Assembly: GCA_020112395.1 (NCBI GenBank)
Contig: JACCEK010000002.1
Coordinates: forward strand, 655,791 to 719,790
Length of the DNA: 64,000 bases
Source of the DNA: Aerococcaceae bacterium DSM 111021
Lineage (GTDB): Bacteria > Bacillota > Bacilli > Lactobacillales > Aerococcaceae
Reading direction: 5' to 3'
The notes under the pieces: generated by a model
Database searches by the model: none
Seen by the model: the letters and a program-made list of their open reading frames with translations, nothing else
What the model was told of the DNA's origin: nothing
In this document: piece by piece, positions 39,975 to 49,266 of the stretch
Layout: each line of letters opens with the position of its first letter
Numbering within the stretch: the stretch's first letter is position 1
Program-made: the position numbers and the translations under genes

Positions 39975-40784
39975 ATGAATTCATTTCATAAATATTATAG
40001 ATGGGCAGTGCCAGTATTCTTCATATTATTATTATTGATAAACTATTTGAGTTCGGCAGGCATTATGTTGCCAGCAACTCAAGCTGAAGTATCGGATAAA
40101 TATGTGAACTTATTTGCACCTGCTGGAATTACTTTTTCAATTTGGGCCGTTATCTATATCGGAATGGGTCTAACAATCAGTATCGACTTTATTAGACCTA
40201 AAGGTGACAAATTCGGTATGTATTATCGTCAATTAATTCTACCTCGTATGGTAGAATGGGTTGCTTTGAATATTGTATGGGTCATTTGTTGGAGTAACGA
40301 ATGGTTACTTGCATCACTTATCGTTATTCTATTATATGCAACGCGTATTATGAAAAGCGTTGAAGCGATTAGTGCAACACCCGTATTAAGAGAGAATCCA
40401 TGGTATTTAAAATATCCAATGGGCTTGCATTTTGGTTGGTTATTAGTTGCTAGTATGGCTAACTTAACAACTTATACAGTCAGTCAGGGCGTTGACCTGA
40501 CAGGATTATTAGGTATTATTTGGACCGTTGCATTGATGATTATTGTTGTAGCGCTCTCAGCCTACTACTATATGAAGTTAGGTAATGAGATGATTATGCC
40601 GGCTGCATTATGGACGTTAGTGGGGATATTCTTAAACCACAGTCCGTTTTCATCCTTCGAGCACAAAGAAGTATCGATTATGTATATAACAGTTGTTATT
40701 TTTGTTATAAGTGCAGTTGGGTTTGTTCAATTGTTCCGACTTCAAAAAGAGCAACGCGCTGAAAGAGAAAATAAAAATAGATAA
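39975..40784 (+). CDS. Tryptophan-rich TspO/MBR-like membrane protein
   Basis: 269 residues with about seven hydrophobic helices. The phrases FAPAGITFSIWAVIYIG and KYPMGLHFGWLLVASMANLTTY match tryptophan-rich sensory/TspO-like proteins of low-GC Gram-positives. Members are thought to bind porphyrins or lipids, but the role of this branch is unknown. The tail is charged. It lies between nusG and a hydrolase gene, breaking the usual nusG-rplK adjacency, with its own terminator. Confidence 0.75.
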   Translation: MNSFHKYYRWAVPVFFILLLLINYLSSAGIMLPATQAEVSDKYVNLFAPAGITFSIWAVIYIGMGLTISIDFIRPKGDKFGMYYRQLILPRMVEWVALNIVWVICWSNEWLLASLIVILLYATRIMKSVEAISATPVLRENPWYLKYPMGLHFGWLLVASMANLTTYTVSQGVDLTGLLGIIWTVALMIIVVALSAYYYMKLGNEMIMPAALWTLVGIFLNHSPFSSFEHKEVSIMYITVVIFVISAVGFVQLFRLQKEQRAERENKNR

Positions 40785-40793
40785 TTCAAAACG

Positions 40794-40824
40794 AGATGGG
40801 CCTTATAAAGGTCCATCTTTTTTT
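40794..40824 (+). terminator. Terminator after the TspO-like gene
   Basis: Stem AGATGGGCCTT/AAGGTCCATCT (40794-40804 with 40808-40818) and a T run. Confidence 0.85.
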
Positions 40825-40927
40825 GTACAAAGTATTAATAAGCGTTATTTTGTTTGCGCTTTCATTTTTGGTAAAATGGTACTGAACAGTGTAACTGAGT
40901 ATTTCTTAAAAGAAAGAAGGAAATATC

Positions 40928-41974
40928 ATGAAACGTTTATTCAAAATAGTGTTGAGAATTCTAATGATTACAGTAATCATTGGTATTATTTTCTTTGGGA
41001 TACGTTGGATTAATTCAAGTCGTTACAGTGAATACATTGCTCCAGATGAAGAAAGTGTCTATGTAAATCCGTCAAATTTAACCCTGTACGAGACAAATCA
41101 AGACAATATGACCGTTGAAACAATCGAAGAAAGATACGTTAATGGCTTTCACTTAGTGCCAGATGATATTCAAGGAGATGGTATTATCATTATCTTTGGA
41201 GGATCTGATGGTTCGTCAAATTATGACTTAGCTGTGCAAATTGCGCAGGAAGGTTATGAAGTATATAGTTTATTCTTTTTTGGTATAGGAGATTTGCCGG
41301 AGGCTATTCATGAAGTTCCTATTGAGTTTTTCGGGGATGTTTTAACTTATCATGACAACCATAGTCAGACAGAAGGACCTATCACAGTCTTAGGTGCATC
41401 AAAGGGAGCAGAACTAACGTTAAACTTAGCGACTGTCTATGATGAGATTGATAACATCATATTATATGCACCTTCGGCATATAATTTTTTCTCATTAAAT
41501 CAATTGAATACAGATGATAGTTCATGGTCACATGAAGAAGAGCCATTACCATACTTAAGTAATATGGAAGGAAGTTCACTGGAAAATTTTAAAATGATTG
41601 CTGGATTTATGTTCTATACACCGGTATCGTACACACCAATCTATCAAAGCATCATTGAGGGAACAGATGATGAAAGTTTAGAGGCTGCCAGAATTAAAGC
41701 AGAAGATTTTGATGGGGACGGGATTGTATTTGCAGGTGGAGACGACCTAATGTGGGATTCAGAAAGTATGGGGGAACTCATTAATGAACAGGCGAGTCAA
41801 ATCGAAATATACGTCTATCCAGAAGCAGGACACTTATTCTCAATGGGAAGATACTTAGGAAATTCATCCTCATTGATTGCGATGGGTGGTAACCAAGAAG
41901 TAAATCAAGTAGCGCTTGAAGAAAGTAATGATATTTTGAAAGAAACATTAGCAAACTGGCACAATAAAGAATAG
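40928..41974 (+). CDS. Membrane-anchored alpha/beta hydrolase, acyl-CoA thioesterase (BAAT_C) type
   Basis: 348 residues. One N-terminal transmembrane helix (about 8-27) holds the enzyme outside. The core shows GIIIIFGGSDGSSNYDLA, the nucleophile motif LGASKGAELTLNLA, a Gly-Asp segment FDGDGIVFAGGDDLMWDS that likely gives the acid, and the catalytic His in PEAGHLFSMG. This order matches the BAAT/acyl-CoA thioester hydrolase C-terminal family. The substrate is unknown. AGAAAGGA precedes the ATG. A single gene upstream of the rplK promoter. Confidence 0.8.
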   Translation: MKRLFKIVLRILMITVIIGIIFFGIRWINSSRYSEYIAPDEESVYVNPSNLTLYETNQDNMTVETIEERYVNGFHLVPDDIQGDGIIIIFGGSDGSSNYDLAVQIAQEGYEVYSLFFFGIGDLPEAIHEVPIEFFGDVLTYHDNHSQTEGPITVLGASKGAELTLNLATVYDEIDNIILYAPSAYNFFSLNQLNTDDSSWSHEEEPLPYLSNMEGSSLENFKMIAGFMFYTPVSYTPIYQSIIEGTDDESLEAARIKAEDFDGDGIVFAGGDDLMWDSESMGELINEQASQIEIYVYPEAGHLFSMGRYLGNSSSLIAMGGNQEVNQVALEESNDILKETLANWHNKE

Positions 41975-42009
41975 AGAATATGTTTTTATAAGAAAAAATC
42001 AATAAATAC

Positions 42010-42037
42010 TTGCATTAAGTCTGAATAATGGTATACT
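42010..42037 (+). promoter_or_regulatory. rplKA promoter
   Basis: -35 TTGCAT at 42010-42015 and -10 TATACT at 42032-42037, 16-base spacer. Confidence 0.65.
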
Positions 42038-42133
42038 ATTTCGGTGCGCTAGAACGCACACTGAGTGGGAGGAGTGAAGCTCACTCCGTAAACCACATCA
42101 CGAACAAAAAAATTTTACAAGGAGGAATGTTTC

Positions 42134-42559
42134 GTGGCTAAAAAAGTCGTAACACAAGTTAAATTACAAATTCCAGCGGGACAAGCAAGTCCAGCTCCGC
42201 CAGTTGGTCCAGCATTAGGTCAAGCGGGAGTTAATATCATGGCGTTTACTAAAGAGTTTAACGCTCAAACACAAGATCAAAATGGGATGATCATCCCAGT
42301 AGTAATCGACGTGTATGAAGACCGTTCATTTAGTTTTATTACTAAAACACCACCAGCTCCAATCTTACTTAAAAAAGCAGCTGGCTTAAGCAAAGCTTCA
42401 GGTGAACCAAACAAAAACAAAGTAGGTTCAGTAACTAAAGCTCAAGTACAAGAAATTGCTGAAATTAAAATGAAAGACTTAAACGCAGCAGATGTAGAAG
42501 CTGCTATGCGCATGATCGAAGGAACAGCTCGCTCAATGGGTATCACTGTAGAGGGCTAA
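42134..42559 (+). CDS. rplK: 50S ribosomal protein L11
   Basis: 141 residues; forms the GTPase-associated centre with L10/L12. Seen: [30 protein letters not shown] (the thiostrepton-loop prolines, split here between two strands) and the C-terminal rRNA-binding region. GTG start with AAGGAGG upstream. First gene of rplKA. Confidence 0.97.
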   Translation: MAKKVVTQVKLQIPAGQASPAPPVGPALGQAGVNIMAFTKEFNAQTQDQNGMIIPVVIDVYEDRSFSFITKTPPAPILLKKAAGLSKASGEPNKNKVGSVTKAQVQEIAEIKMKDLNAADVEAAMRMIEGTARSMGITVEG

Positions 42560-42564
42560 GCATA

Positions 42565-42625
42565 ACGCAGCTTCCAGCCCGTATTCTATCGGGTGTGGGA
42601 GGTATTACCGTTAATACCACAAATA
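42565..42625 (+). promoter_or_regulatory. Possible L1-binding leader between rplK and rplA
   Basis: GTGGGAGGTATTACC (about 42595-42609) pairs in part with GTTAATACCAC (42611-42621), recalling L1-binding mRNA sites that mimic 23S rRNA. The assignment is inference. Confidence 0.35.
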
Positions 42626-42642
42626 TAGGAGGAACAAATTAA

Positions 42643-43335
42643 ATGGCTAAGAAAAGCAAAAAATTTCAAGCGGCATTTGAAAAAGTAGACCGCAATAATT
42701 TCTATAGCGCAGACGAAGCAATCGCATTAGCGAAAGAAATCGACTTTGCGAACTTTGATGCAACTATGGAAGTTTCTTACAACTTAAATATCGATGTTAA
42801 AAAAGCTGATCAACAGATCCGTGGAGCAATGGTATTGCCACATGGTACTGGTAAAACTCAAACAGTTGTAGTAATTGCATCTGGAGAGAAAGCTAAAGAA
42901 GCAGAAGCAGCAGGTGCTGACTTTGTTGGTGATACTGATATGATCGAAAAAATCAACAGTGGTTGGTTAGATTTCGACGTAATGGTTGCTACGCCTGACA
43001 TGATGGGACAAGTTGGTCGTCTAGGTCGAGTATTAGGACCAAAAGGCCTAATGCCTAACCCTAAAACTGGTACAGTAACACAAGATGTTACTAAAGCAGT
43101 TAACGATATTAAAGCAGGTCAAGTAAACTACCGTGCTGATAAAGCAGGAATCGTAAACGTTCCAATCGGTAAAGTATCATTTGACGATGCTCAATTAAAA
43201 GAAAACTTTGTAGCGTTACACGAGCAAATCGTACGCTTAAAACCAGCTTCAGCTAAAGGTACTTACATGACAAGTTTAACATTGTCTACTACTTTTGGAC
43301 CTGGTATCAAAATTGATGCTCCAGGAATGGAATAA
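42643..43335 (+). CDS. rplA: 50S ribosomal protein L1
   Basis: 230 residues; L1-stalk protein and usual autoregulator of its operon. Seen: the N-terminus [54 protein letters not shown] and the C-terminal [20 protein letters not shown] precedes the ATG. A terminator follows. Confidence 0.97.
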   Translation: MAKKSKKFQAAFEKVDRNNFYSADEAIALAKEIDFANFDATMEVSYNLNIDVKKADQQIRGAMVLPHGTGKTQTVVVIASGEKAKEAEAAGADFVGDTDMIEKINSGWLDFDVMVATPDMMGQVGRLGRVLGPKGLMPNPKTGTVTQDVTKAVNDIKAGQVNYRADKAGIVNVPIGKVSFDDAQLKENFVALHEQIVRLKPASAKGTYMTSLTLSTTFGPGIKIDAPGME

Positions 43336-43359
43336 TCAGTTTTAACTTAAATAATTAAC

Positions 43360-43400
43360 AACCCTAGTGTGGATTAAATTCCATACTAGGGTTTTTTTAT
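43360..43400 (+). terminator. rplA terminator
   Basis: Stem AACCCTAGTGTGGA/TCCATACTAGGGTT (43360-43373 with 43380-43393) and a T run. Confidence 0.9.
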
Positions 43401-43649
43401 TATTTAAAAGCAAGGATTTTATTTAATCCCTTTCATCAAAATGATTTATATTGAATTTTAAAGGTTTGATAATCAAAAAACATTTAAAAATAATTAATTT
43501 TGGATTATAAATAAAAATGATGACAGGGCATTTCGATATTAATATAATAACCTTTGTCGTTAGTTTTAAAATAAATATTTTTTTGTTCATCGACAAAATA
43601 TGATAAATATAACTAACAATATAATACTTTTTAAAAAAGGAGAATATAT

Positions 43650-44152
43650 ATGAAAAGAATGAAAAAAATGGAATTATAATAATCATTGCTGTATTGTTAA
43701 CAGGTGGAGTAACGAGTTATGCTGCAACGAACATATTTAATAATCTAGATTCAATAGAATTGAATGTCGATAAATTAATTAGCATGGTGGCGGGGAGTAA
43801 AGAAAGAGCTAAAAAACTAGAGCAGGAGCTTGAGACAGAGAAAATAAATTTTAATAAGCAAGAAGAGCTAGTTAGCAAATTAGAAGAAGAAATCGTTTTA
43901 CAAGAAGCTTTACTTGCGGATAAAGATTCATTAATTGCTCAAAAAGAAGAAAATATAGTGAAAACCGAAGAAGCAGTAGAATCATTACGTAAAGACTTAG
44001 CAATTGCTAATACAGATCTAGCGATGTACAAGAGCACAATATCAAAGTTAAAGGCAGAATTAGAAACAAAAGATAACTTATTTGCTCAAGCAGAGCAACG
44101 TGTATCAGACTTAGAAGCGAAAGTAAGTAATGCAGTTTCAGATTTAGAATAG
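43650..44152 (+). pseudogene. Frameshifted secreted coiled-coil protein
   Basis: A binding site AAAAAGGAG precedes an ATG at 43650, but this frame stops after MKRMKKMEL. Adding one A to the run of seven A at 43662-43668 restores a frame to 44152 of 167 residues. The restored protein has a basic start, a hydrophobic segment (GIIIIIAVLLTGG), a likely signal cut near YAA, and then a long charged coiled coil of heptads (LEQELETEKI, KLEEEIVLQEALL, ISKLKAELETKD). No family is recognised. The A run could be a slippery or phase-variable site, a real mutation, or a base-calling error. It splits rplKA from rplJL. Confidence 0.65.
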
Positions 44153-44213
44153 TACCTACATATAGAAGATAAAAGACTAAATAAATTAATTTCGGAAAAA
44201 ACCCTAAAAAGTG

Positions 44214-44242
44214 TTGACAATGAAACGAGTATCCATTATGAT
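44214..44242 (+). promoter_or_regulatory. rplJL promoter
   Basis: -35 TTGACA at 44214-44219 and -10 TATGAT at 44237-44242, 17-base spacer. Confidence 0.8.
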
Positions 44243-44254
44243 ACTTTATGTGTT

Positions 44255-44375
44255 AAACGACCAAAGACAGTAAGTGGCGAATGCCTTAATTTCTTACCGA
44301 GGAAGTTCCTAAGTGATAAACAACAGGAATGTATCTCTATGTCTATGGTGACATGGGGGTTTTTTTATTGGTCAC
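44255..44375 (+). promoter_or_regulatory. Ribosomal protein L10 leader
   Basis: The leader holds the sequence GACCAAAGACAGTAAGTGG, AATGCCTTAAT and CTTACCGAGG, typical of L10(L12)4-binding leaders. A hairpin near 44335-44365 with a T run (44367-44373) could attenuate. Excess L10:L12 would repress rplJL. Confidence 0.75.
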
Positions 44376-44422
44376 AGTTACCAATAAATACTCTCTATAC
44401 CAAAATGACGGAGGTGAACTAA

Positions 44423-44965
44423 TTGGGAAAAAGAAAAGTGACTCTTGAACAAAAACAAAGCGAAGTTGCAATCATTACTGAAGAACTTAAAAGTTCTGCA
44501 AGTGTTGTAATTGTCGATTATCTAGGTCTTACTGTTACTGAAGTAACAGAATTACGTAAAAACTTACGTGATGCAGGCGTACAAATGAAAGTTGTGAAAA
44601 ACACAATTTTACGTAGAGCAGCTGCAGACGCAGGTATTGAAGGTTTAGATGAGGTTTTCGCTGGTCCTACTGCGATTGCTTTCCATTCTGAAGATGTTGT
44701 TGCCCCAGCTAAAATTATCGTTGATGCAGCAAAAGATTTAGAGAAATTAGAAATCAAAGGTGGATTAATTGAAGGTGCAGTTGCTTCAGTTGCTGAAATC
44801 GAAACATTATCTAAATTACCAAGTCGCGAAGGTCTATTATCTATGTTACTATCTGTACTGGAAGCTCCAATGCGCAATACAGCTTCAGTATTATCACAGA
44901 TGAACCCAGCTCGCAAGATGGCTTATGCGCTTAAAGCTGTTGGTGAAGCAAAAGACGCTGCTTAA
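44423..44965 (+). CDS. rplJ: 50S ribosomal protein L10
   Basis: 180 residues, base of the L12 stalk. Seen: [21 protein letters not shown], the [12 protein letters not shown] rRNA-binding block, and the C-terminal helix that binds L12 dimers. Start TTG with GGAGGTG seven bases upstream; no ATG fits better. Confidence 0.96.
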   Translation: MGKRKVTLEQKQSEVAIITEELKSSASVVIVDYLGLTVTEVTELRKNLRDAGVQMKVVKNTILRRAAADAGIEGLDEVFAGPTAIAFHSEDVVAPAKIIVDAAKDLEKLEIKGGLIEGAVASVAEIETLSKLPSREGLLSMLLSVLEAPMRNTASVLSQMNPARKMAYALKAVGEAKDAA

Positions 44966-45018
44966 TGTAGCACAATAAATAAACTAAAAAAACACATATA
45001 AAATGGAGGAAACATATC

Positions 45019-45393
45019 ATGGCATTAAACATTGAACAAATTATTGAAGATATCAAAGCAGCAACTGTTGTAGAATTAAACGAATTAGTAGAAGCAATCG
45101 AAGAAGAATTCGGTGTATCTGCTGCTGCTCCTGTAGCTGTAGCTGCTGCTGGTGGCGCTGGTGAAGCTGCTGCTGAAGAGCAAACAGAATTCGACGTTGA
45201 ATTAACTTCTGCTGGATCTGCTAAGATCAAAGTTATCAAAGCAGTTCGTGAAGCAACTGGTTTAGGACTTAAAGAAGCTAAAGAATTAGTAGATAACGCT
45301 CCTAAAGTTATTAAAGAAGGATTATCTAAAGAAGATGCAGAAGCATTAAAAGCTGCAATCGAAGAAGTTGGAGGAGCTGTAGAAGTAAAATAA
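45019..45393 (+). CDS. rplL: 50S ribosomal protein L7/L12
   Basis: 124 residues: N-terminal dimerisation domain ([20 protein letters not shown]), Ala-rich hinge, and C-terminal factor-binding domain ([23 protein letters not shown]). GGAGG precedes the ATG. In B. subtilis the next genes are an RsmC-like methyltransferase and rpoB; here an 8.6-kb block intervenes. Confidence 0.97.
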   Translation: MALNIEQIIEDIKAATVVELNELVEAIEEEFGVSAAAPVAVAAAGGAGEAAAEEQTEFDVELTSAGSAKIKVIKAVREATGLGLKEAKELVDNAPKVIKEGLSKEDAEALKAAIEEVGGAVEVK

Positions 45394-45421
45394 TCTTTGA
45401 TTATTTTACTTCTAAGCCCAC

Positions 45422-45456
45422 AAAACCAGAGGTGTTAGCCACTTCTGGTTTTTTTG
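45422..45456 (+). terminator. rplJL terminator
   Basis: Stem AACCAGAGGTG/CACTTCTGGTT (45424-45434 with 45440-45450, one G-U) and seven T. Confidence 0.88.
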
Positions 45457-45487
45457 TACATAAATATAACCTTCTATATAGAAGATA

Positions 45488-45535
45488 AAAGCAACATGTC
45501 AGTTGATTTCTAAATTAACTGGCATGTTGCTTTAT
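45488..45535 (-). terminator. IclR-gene terminator
   Basis: Seventeen-base stem (45488-45504 with 45517-45533, one wobble), serving the minus-strand regulator gene. Confidence 0.8.
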
Positions 45536-45539
45536 TTAT

Positions 45540-46310
45540 TTACCCATCATATCCTAGTCGTTCTGAAGCTTCTTGGGCGCCATTACGTAAGATACGCATA
45601 AAATCCTTCAACTTATCTTTATTCATCCGAGTTAATGGCCCAACAATCGAAAGAGCACAAACAACCTTACCTTTATAATCCCAAACTGGGAACGCTAAAG
45701 AGTAATTGCCTTCTGATAATTCACCTACACTAAAACTATAACCTTGACTTCGAACTTTTGATAATTCTTTCTTTAATTGAATAGGGTTCGTAATCGTATG
45801 TTCAGTAAAAGCAGAATGTGGTAGATTGATTGCCTTATCAATTGTTTCCTCATCTGAGTATGCGAGTAGAACCTTACCTGTACTTGTAGCATGAATAGGG
45901 TTCTTCATTCCGATTTGTGTATTCACGTCAGAATAGTACGGTCCATTCATCTTATGTATATAGAAGACATCTGTTCCATCGATTGCAGCAATTTGTGCAC
46001 TTTCATTGGTTCTTTGAACGATATCACTCAAGACAGGACCGACTTCACGATATATTTCGTTGGTGTTTGCCAAAATACCTGCAATGGTCAATAGTTTGTT
46101 TCCTAATATGTACCCTTGGCTTTGAGGGTCACGTGCTAAAAAGTTTTGCTTTTCTAAAGTTCTGACTAACCGACTAACCGTGCTTTTTGATAATTCTAAA
46201 TCTTTTGCTAATTGACTTACAAATACGACCGTTTTCGTATTAGAGAACTGTTCTAAAATTCGTAAAGCATTGGTAACAGATGATAGCTGATCAGTTTTAT
46301 TCTTTGTCAA
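45540..46310 (-). CDS. IclR-family transcriptional regulator
   Basis: 256 residues: N-terminal winged helix-turn-helix (ALRILEQFSNTKTVVFVSQL, LSKSTVSRLVRTLEKQNFL) and a C-terminal effector-binding domain (AAIDGTDVFYIHKMNGP, HATSTGKVLLAYSDEE, FPVWDYKGKVVCALSIVGP). IclR members often control aromatic-acid and catechol pathways, switching with a pathway compound. Divergent transcription from the meta-cleavage operon makes it the likely local regulator; whether activator or repressor is unknown. Start TTG with AAAGGAG eight bases upstream. Confidence 0.88.
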   Translation of the reverse strand: MTKNKTDQLSSVTNALRILEQFSNTKTVVFVSQLAKDLELSKSTVSRLVRTLEKQNFLARDPQSQGYILGNKLLTIAGILANTNEIYREVGPVLSDIVQRTNESAQIAAIDGTDVFYIHKMNGPYYSDVNTQIGMKNPIHATSTGKVLLAYSDEETIDKAINLPHSAFTEHTITNPIQLKKELSKVRSQGYSFSVGELSEGNYSLAFPVWDYKGKVVCALSIVGPLTRMNKDKLKDFMRILRNGAQEASERLGYDG

Positions 46311-46352
46311 AAAGGGCGCTCCTTTCGTTGTTTCACATACCGAGACACAATT

Positions 46353-46370
46353 AATGATAACGCTATCATT
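46353..46370. promoter_or_regulatory. cre-like site 1 and perfect dyad
   Basis: AATGATAACGCTATCATT matches the CcpA consensus WWTGNAARCGNWWWCAWW at 17 of 18 positions. It is the core of a perfect inverted repeat (46350-46359 with 46364-46373). It lies just upstream of the IclR gene start and may repress that gene or the divergent operon. Confidence 0.65.
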
Positions 46371-46408
46371 AATTACTTATAAATTTTCCCTATGGATGTT
46401 TATAAATC

Positions 46409-46426
46409 AATTATAACGCTTTCATT
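46409..46426. promoter_or_regulatory. cre-like site 2
   Basis: AATTATAACGCTTTCATT matches the CcpA consensus at 16 of 18 positions. Confidence 0.5.
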
Positions 46427-46444
46427 TTAAAAAACAAATACTTA

Positions 46445-46465
46445 TTGTTCCATATATAGAAACAA
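46445..46465. promoter_or_regulatory. Imperfect dyad, possible IclR operator
   Basis: TTGTTCC and GAAACAA half-sites are separated by an AT-rich centre, upstream of the operon -10. Assignment to the IclR regulator is inference. Confidence 0.35.
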
Positions 46466-46471
46466 AGAGAT

Positions 46472-46522
46472 GAAGAAAGCGGTACCAATGTATATACTGT
46501 AAGTACAGTAAGCGGTTACGAA
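46472..46522 (+). promoter_or_regulatory. Meta-cleavage operon promoter with two further cre-like sites
   Basis: A -10 TATACT is at 46493-46498; the -35 (ATGAAG) is poor, suggesting activator need. A cre-like sequence at 46472-46489 (15 of 18, core GAAAGCGGTACCA) and another at 46505-46522 (15 of 18, GTAAGCGGTTAC) flank the -10. Binding at these places would block transcription on good sugars. Confidence 0.5.
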
Positions 46523-46546
46523 ATAATAACTAAGGAGCATAAATCG

Positions 46547-47350
46547 ATGACGAACTATACCGAAAAAGTTAAATCGCTCGCAAATCATCTCTGGTCTGCC
46601 TTTGAGAAACATCAAGGTGTTGAACCAGTGACAAAGCTAGAGCCTAACCTAACGACAGAAGAAGCATACTATGTACAACTCTATAATGTGGATCGTCAAC
46701 TAGAAGCAGGAAAAACGATTATCGGAAAGAAAATCGGGTTAACTTCTAAAGCGATGCAGGAATCATTAGGAGTCGATGAACCAGACTACGGTCATTTATT
46801 ATCTGACATGGTCATTGAAAAAGACAAGCCGGTGATTCACTCGGATCAAGTTCTTCAACCGCGTGTCGAAGGAGAGTTAGCTTTCATATTGAAAGAAGAC
46901 TTGACGGGGCCGAATGTGAACGTGGAAGACGTACTGAATGCTACAGAATCTATTGTGGCTGCAATCGAAATTGTTGATAGTCGAGTACAAGATTGGAAAA
47001 TTACACTACAAGATACGGTTGCTGATAATGGGTCGTCTGCTTTCTATATATTAGGAGACAATCACTTCAAACCAGAAGACTTAGATCGAATTGGCGTGAA
47101 GATGCAACTCTTTAAAAACGATGAACTCATTAACGAAGGTGACGGTTCAGCTGTCCTAGGCGACTCAGCTTATTGTGTGGCTTGGTTGGCTAATAAGTTG
47201 AGTGACTTTAATATAAAGTTAAAAGCTGGGGAGGTTATCTTAGCGGGAGCACTTTCAGCAGCCATTGGCGCTGAAGTATCAGACCAGTTCACATGTAAAT
47301 TCACTGAAGGCTTGGGGGATGTAAGTATCCGCTTTGAAGAAAAGGAGTAA
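46547..47350 (+). CDS. 2-keto-4-pentenoate hydratase / decarboxylase family (DmpE-like)
   Basis: 267 residues of the MhpD/fumarylacetoacetase-type family. Seen: [23 protein letters not shown], the metal-binding [16 protein letters not shown] and [14 protein letters not shown], and a C-terminal [21 protein letters not shown]. Expected reaction: add water to 2-hydroxypenta-2,4-dienoate to give 4-hydroxy-2-oxovalerate. It is first in an operon whose order dmpE-F-G-H is that of Pseudomonas phenol plasmids. The family also contains 4-oxalocrotonate decarboxylase, so the split of roles with the gene at 49267 rests on order. TAAGGAG precedes the ATG. Confidence 0.82.
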   Translation: MTNYTEKVKSLANHLWSAFEKHQGVEPVTKLEPNLTTEEAYYVQLYNVDRQLEAGKTIIGKKIGLTSKAMQESLGVDEPDYGHLLSDMVIEKDKPVIHSDQVLQPRVEGELAFILKEDLTGPNVNVEDVLNATESIVAAIEIVDSRVQDWKITLQDTVADNGSSAFYILGDNHFKPEDLDRIGVKMQLFKNDELINEGDGSAVLGDSAYCVAWLANKLSDFNIKLKAGEVILAGALSAAIGAEVSDQFTCKFTEGLGDVSIRFEEKE

Positions 47351-47354
47351 GAGA

Positions 47355-48245
47355 ATGACGAAAAAAATTGATGTAGGAATCATCGGATCTGGAAATATTG
47401 GATCTGACTTAATGATGAAACTCCTTCGCAATGATTTACTAAATCCAACTCATATGATCGGGATCGATGCAGAGTCTCGCGGTATGAAAATGGCAGCAGA
47501 AAATGGTCTAGAAATTATTGCAACAGGAATTGATGGACTAAAAGATGTTGAGAATAAACCAAAAATGTTATTCGATGCAACGTCAGCGAAAGCACATGAG
47601 TATAACAATAAAGTGGCGCAAGAATTAGGGATTCAGATGTTTGACCTAACACCAGCTGCAATAGGACCATTTACTTCACCAACGGTGAACATTAACGATC
47701 ACTTGGATAAAACAAACGTCAACTTAATTACGTGTGGAGGTCAAGCAACAACGCCTCTAGTAGCAGCAATTAACGATGTGGCTTCAGTAAAATATGCTGA
47801 AATTGTCGCAACGATTTCAAGTGCTTCAGCGGGTCCAGGAACACGGGCAAACATTGATGAGTTTACAGAAACAACATCTAAAGCACTCGAAGAAGTTGGG
47901 GGCGCAGATAAAGGGAAAGCGATTATTATTTTAAACCCAGCCGAACCACCTATTCTAATGCGTGACACTATTTATGCCATTGTTGAAGAGGACCAATTGG
48001 ATGAAGAGAAGATTGTTGAAGCAATCAGAAAACGTGAGAAAGAAATCCAAGCAATCGTACCAGGGTATCGTCTACGTACTGATCCAATCTTTGATGATAA
48101 TCAAATCACTCTATTCGTCGAAGTAGAAGGAGCAGGCGATTACTTGCCAGTCTACTCAGGTAACTTGGATATAATGACTGCCTCAGCGGTAGGACTTGCT
48201 GAAGCATTCGCTAAAAAAATGACTCAAGCCAACGGAGGTGCCTAA
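47355..48245 (+). CDS. Acetaldehyde dehydrogenase, acetylating (DmpF/MhpF-like)
   Basis: 296 residues. Converts acetaldehyde, NAD+ and CoA to acetyl-CoA. Seen: [20 protein letters not shown] (nucleotide site), [13 protein letters not shown], the catalytic Cys in [17 protein letters not shown], and [22 protein letters not shown]. The family works as a complex with the aldolase encoded next, channelling acetaldehyde. AAAGGAG precedes the ATG at 47355. Confidence 0.92.
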   Translation: MTKKIDVGIIGSGNIGSDLMMKLLRNDLLNPTHMIGIDAESRGMKMAAENGLEIIATGIDGLKDVENKPKMLFDATSAKAHEYNNKVAQELGIQMFDLTPAAIGPFTSPTVNINDHLDKTNVNLITCGGQATTPLVAAINDVASVKYAEIVATISSASAGPGTRANIDEFTETTSKALEEVGGADKGKAIIILNPAEPPILMRDTIYAIVEEDQLDEEKIVEAIRKREKEIQAIVPGYRLRTDPIFDDNQITLFVEVEGAGDYLPVYSGNLDIMTASAVGLAEAFAKKMTQANGGA

Positions 48246-48246
48246 A

Positions 48247-49257
48247 ATGAGTAAAGATTTAACACTAGTTGAAGTAGCGCTTCGTGATGGCTCTCACGTT
48301 GTCCGACATCAATATACAACCGAACAAGTGGTATCGATTGTTAAAGGGCTGAATGAAGCCAAAGTTCCATATATCGAAGTATCACATGGAGACGGTGTTG
48401 GTGGATCGTCCGTACAATATGGTTTTTCAAAAGAATATGATATCAACTTAATTAAAGCAGCGAAAGAAGCTTCGGATTTTTCTAAGATTGCCGTTCTATT
48501 GTTACCTGGAATAGGAACAGTTGAAGATCTAAAAGAAGCCAGAGAAGCGGGAGCAGACATGGTGCGTGTCGCAACCCATTCAACAGAAGCAGATGTTTCT
48601 GCACAACATATTCGCTACGCTAAAGAAGAACTTAACATGGAAGTTGTAGGCTTCCTCATGATGGCCCATATGGCATCACCAGAGAAATTACTTGAACAAG
48701 CGAAACTAATGGAAAGTTACGGTGCAGATATTGTCTATGTAACTGATTCGGCCGGTGCATTATTACCTGATCAAGTCACAGAACGTATCCAACTATTAGC
48801 GAATAACCTAAATATTAAAATAGGGTTCCATGCTCACAATAACTTAGGGCTTGCTGTTGCCAATACTTTAGCAGCGATTGATGCAGGTGCAACATTCGTT
48901 GACGGAAGTGCTCGCGCAATGGGGGCAGGGGCAGGAAATACTCAGACAGAAGTACTCGTAGCCGTATTGAATAAACTAGGCTATAACACTGGGATTGACT
49001 TATATAAAATGATGGATGTCGCACAAGACTTGGTGGCTCCATTAATCGAAAAAGAACAAATCATCGATAGCGATAGTTTAATGCTTGGATATGCAGGAGT
49101 GTACTCAAGTTTCAGACTATTTGCCCAACGAGCAGCCGAGAAATTCGGTGTCGATTCACGAGATATTCTAAATGAATTAGGAAAGATAGGAGTGGTAGGT
49201 GGACAAGAAGATATGATTGTAGATGTTGCTAGCCAGCTTGCAAAGGAGCAGAAGTAG
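48247..49257 (+). CDS. 4-hydroxy-2-oxovalerate aldolase (DmpG/MhpE-like)
   Basis: 336 residues; splits 4-hydroxy-2-oxovalerate to pyruvate and acetaldehyde. TIM barrel with EVALRDGSHVVRHQYT, EVSHGDGVGGSSVQYGFS, VYVTDSAGALLPDQV, and the metal-site GFHAHNNLGLAVANTLAAI. The C-terminal partner-binding domain is present. The ATG at 48247 has GGAGGTG upstream and lies one base after the dehydrogenase stop, fitting the known two-enzyme complex. Confidence 0.93.
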   Translation: MSKDLTLVEVALRDGSHVVRHQYTTEQVVSIVKGLNEAKVPYIEVSHGDGVGGSSVQYGFSKEYDINLIKAAKEASDFSKIAVLLLPGIGTVEDLKEAREAGADMVRVATHSTEADVSAQHIRYAKEELNMEVVGFLMMAHMASPEKLLEQAKLMESYGADIVYVTDSAGALLPDQVTERIQLLANNLNIKIGFHAHNNLGLAVANTLAAIDAGATFVDGSARAMGAGAGNTQTEVLVAVLNKLGYNTGIDLYKMMDVAQDLVAPLIEKEQIIDSDSLMLGYAGVYSSFRLFAQRAAEKFGVDSRDILNELGKIGVVGGQEDMIVDVASQLAKEQK

Positions 49258-49266
49258 GGGAGGTAT

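Noticed and set aside
43423..43686. Minus-strand open frame of 87 codons in an AT-rich gap
   Set aside because: Low-complexity Ile/Lys/Phe composition, no binding site, and it overlaps the start of the frameshifted coiled-coil gene.
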